Below, in pieces: positions 3,978 through 5,132 of a stretch of 5,132 nucleotides of DNA. This stretch comes from Solirubrobacteraceae bacterium (GTDB taxonomy: Bacteria; Actinomycetota; Thermoleophilia; Solirubrobacterales; Solirubrobacteraceae), in assembly GCA_030043235.1 (NCBI GenBank), contig JASHYF010000170.1, forward strand, positions 1-5,132, read 5' to 3'. How positions within the stretch are numbered: position 1 is the first letter of the stretch; every line of letters starts with the position of its first letter. The position numbers and the translations under genes were made by a program. The notes under the pieces were generated by a model, which made no database searches, was not told the origin of the DNA, and was given only the letters and a program-made list of their open reading frames with translations.

Positions 3978-5132
3978 ATGGCAGCGCCGGCGCAGATCAC
4001 CGCTGGGGCGCCCTCCGCGCCCGATCACAGCGCCTTCGCGCCCGCGCCGCGTGCCCGCCGGCCGTGGGGGCTGATCGCGCTCAGCGCGGCCGTGGCAGTC
4101 GTGCTGGTGGCGCCGCTCGTGTTCCTGCTGATCGAGGCGCACGGCGCGGGGAGCTCCACGATCGTAGATCTGATCTTCAGGTCGCTGACGGCGAGCCTGC
4201 TGTGGAACACGGTCCGCCTGACCGTCGTGGTGACGTTGCTGTGCGCGATCATCGGCACCGCCGCAGCGTGGTTCGTCGAGCGCACCGACCTGCCGGGCCG
4301 CCGCGTGTGGGCGGTGCTCGTGGTCGTGCCGCTCGCGATCCCGGACTTCGTCGTGAGCTTCGGCTGGGCCTCGCTCAGCACGTGGGTCGAGGGCTTCCGC
4401 GGCGCGGTGCTCGTGATGACGCTGGCGGTCTACCCGCTCGTGTACCTGCCCGTCGCCGCCAGCTTCCGCGGCGCGGACCCCGGCCAGGAGGAGGTGGCGC
4501 GGAGCCTCGGCGTGGGGCGCCTGCGAACGTTCTGGCGGATCACGCTGGGACAGGCGCGCGTGGCGATCCTCGGCGGCTGCCTGCTCGTCACGCTCGTGCT
4601 GCTCGCCGAGTACGGCGCGTTCGAGATTCTCGGCTATCAGACGTTCACGACCGAGATCTTCACCGAGTTCAACGTCTCCTTCAACGTGCCGACCGCGTGC
4701 GCGCTGTCGCTCGTGCTCGTGCTCGTGAGCCTGCTCGTCGTCTCGGGCGAGCGGATCGCCGGCGGTCGCGGGCGGGTCAGCCGCTCGGGTCCGCTCGCCC
4801 AACGGGTGACCGAGCGGCGACGACTCGGGGCCTGGACGCCCGTCGTGCTGGGGTGCTTCACGTTGCTCGTGGGCCTGGCGCTGGGCGTGCCGGTCGGCGC
4901 CGCCGTCTACTGGATCGTCGCGTCGGGGCGCGGCTATCTGACCGGCGTCTCGCTGCTCGACGCCGCCTGGCACACCGCGCTCTACAGCGCCGCCGCCGCG
5001 GTGCTGGCGACGCTGATGGCGCTGCCCGTCGCGCTGCTTGCGATCCGCCACCGCGCCCGCGCCTACCAACTGCTGGAGCGCAGCACCTACCTCGTGCTCG
5101 CGCTGCCCGGTCTCGTGATCGCGTTCGCGCTC
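3978..5132 (+). CDS. fbpB: Fe3+ ABC transporter permease, FbpB type (partial, runs off the window)
   Basis: The frame from ATG 3978 stays open for 385 codons to the window edge. A Pro/Ala-rich cytoplasmic start (1-29) is followed by membrane segments at about 31-52, 78-100, 110-132, 142-162, 195-216 and 238-256. The cytoplasmic loop EEVARSLGVGRLRTFWRITL (171-190) is the EAA motif that contacts the ATPase. After a charged linker (258-285) a second set begins, with segments near 286-312, 333-356 and 370 onward. Two fused permease halves in one chain are typical of FbpB, usually about 500-560 residues, so roughly a quarter to a third is missing. The second EAA loop should lie beyond the edge. 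No strong ribosome binding site is seen; TTG 3972 is a possible alternative start. It lies 28 nt after fbpA on the same strand and is presumably cotranscribed. Confidence 0.93.
   Translation, partial: MAAPAQITAGAPSAPDHSAFAPAPRARRPWGLIALSAAVAVVLVAPLVFLLIEAHGAGSSTIVDLIFRSLTASLLWNTVRLTVVVTLLCAIIGTAAAWFVERTDLPGRRVWAVLVVVPLAIPDFVVSFGWASLSTWVEGFRGAVLVMTLAVYPLVYLPVAASFRGADPGQEEVARSLGVGRLRTFWRITLGQARVAILGGCLLVTLVLLAEYGAFEILGYQTFTTEIFTEFNVSFNVPTACALSLVLVLVSLLVVSGERIAGGRGRVSRSGPLAQRVTERRRLGAWTPVVLGCFTLLVGLALGVPVGAAVYWIVASGRGYLTGVSLLDAAWHTALYSAAAAVLATLMALPVALLAIRHRARAYQLLERSTYLVLALPGLVIAFAL

Noticed and set aside
2921..4000. 359-residue minus-strand open frame opposite fbpA
   Set aside because: It is a shadow of fbpA, which has every ferric-iron ligand at family spacing.
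3882..5069. 395-residue minus-strand open frame opposite the permease gene
   Set aside because: Its product is a repetitive Arg/Glu/His-rich string with no domain. The opposite strand encodes a convincing FbpB with membrane segments and an EAA loop.

Overview
The window is very GC-rich (roughly 70% by eye) with strongly G/C-biased third codon positions. It has actinobacterial-type promoter elements (TAnnnT -10 boxes without a clear -35) and a cysteine-free Rrf2 regulator of a kind common in Actinomycetota. A high-GC actinomycete is the best guess. Thermoleophilia/Solirubrobacterales would fit, but that is inference from general style only.

Layout. Positions 1-54 hold the first 18 codons of a minus-strand gene that leaves the window, preceded by a good ribosome binding site. 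Positions 55-227 are non-coding and contain three TTGACRG repeats and a hairpin directly behind the next gene. Positions 228-686 (minus) encode an Rrf2-family regulator. The divergent intergenic region 687-824 carries a small palindrome at the Rrf2 start and a TTAGG-N4-CCTAA operator with a -10 box facing right. Positions 825-2234 form a two-gene unit: an FbpC-type ABC ATPase followed by a CopZ-like metal-binding (HMA) protein. Positions 2235-2408 are non-coding and hold two short repeat families. At 2409 a second TTAGG-N4-CCTAA operator and matching promoter begin. They precede a tightly packed unit: a small lipoprotein of unknown function (2484-2915), an FbpA-type ferric-iron-binding lipoprotein that overlaps it by 4 nt (2912-3949), and the first 385 codons of an FbpB-type double-domain permease (3978 to the window end).

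How it fits together. The ATPase, binding protein and permease make a complete Fe3+ ABC importer (FbpABC/FutABC class) split over two promoters. The binding protein keeps all four protein ligands known from Haemophilus FbpA (His, Glu, Tyr, Tyr) at the same spacing. Both promoters share one module: a 14-bp palindrome matching one dimer unit of the DtxR/IdeR iron box, an identical GTGCTACGGT block containing the -10, and a similar leader. The simplest reading is that a DtxR/IdeR-type repressor encoded elsewhere switches off both units when iron is plentiful. The HMA protein and the small lipoprotein would then be accessory members of the same iron regulon. These two accessory genes and the duplicated promoter-leader module are the least ordinary parts of the window.
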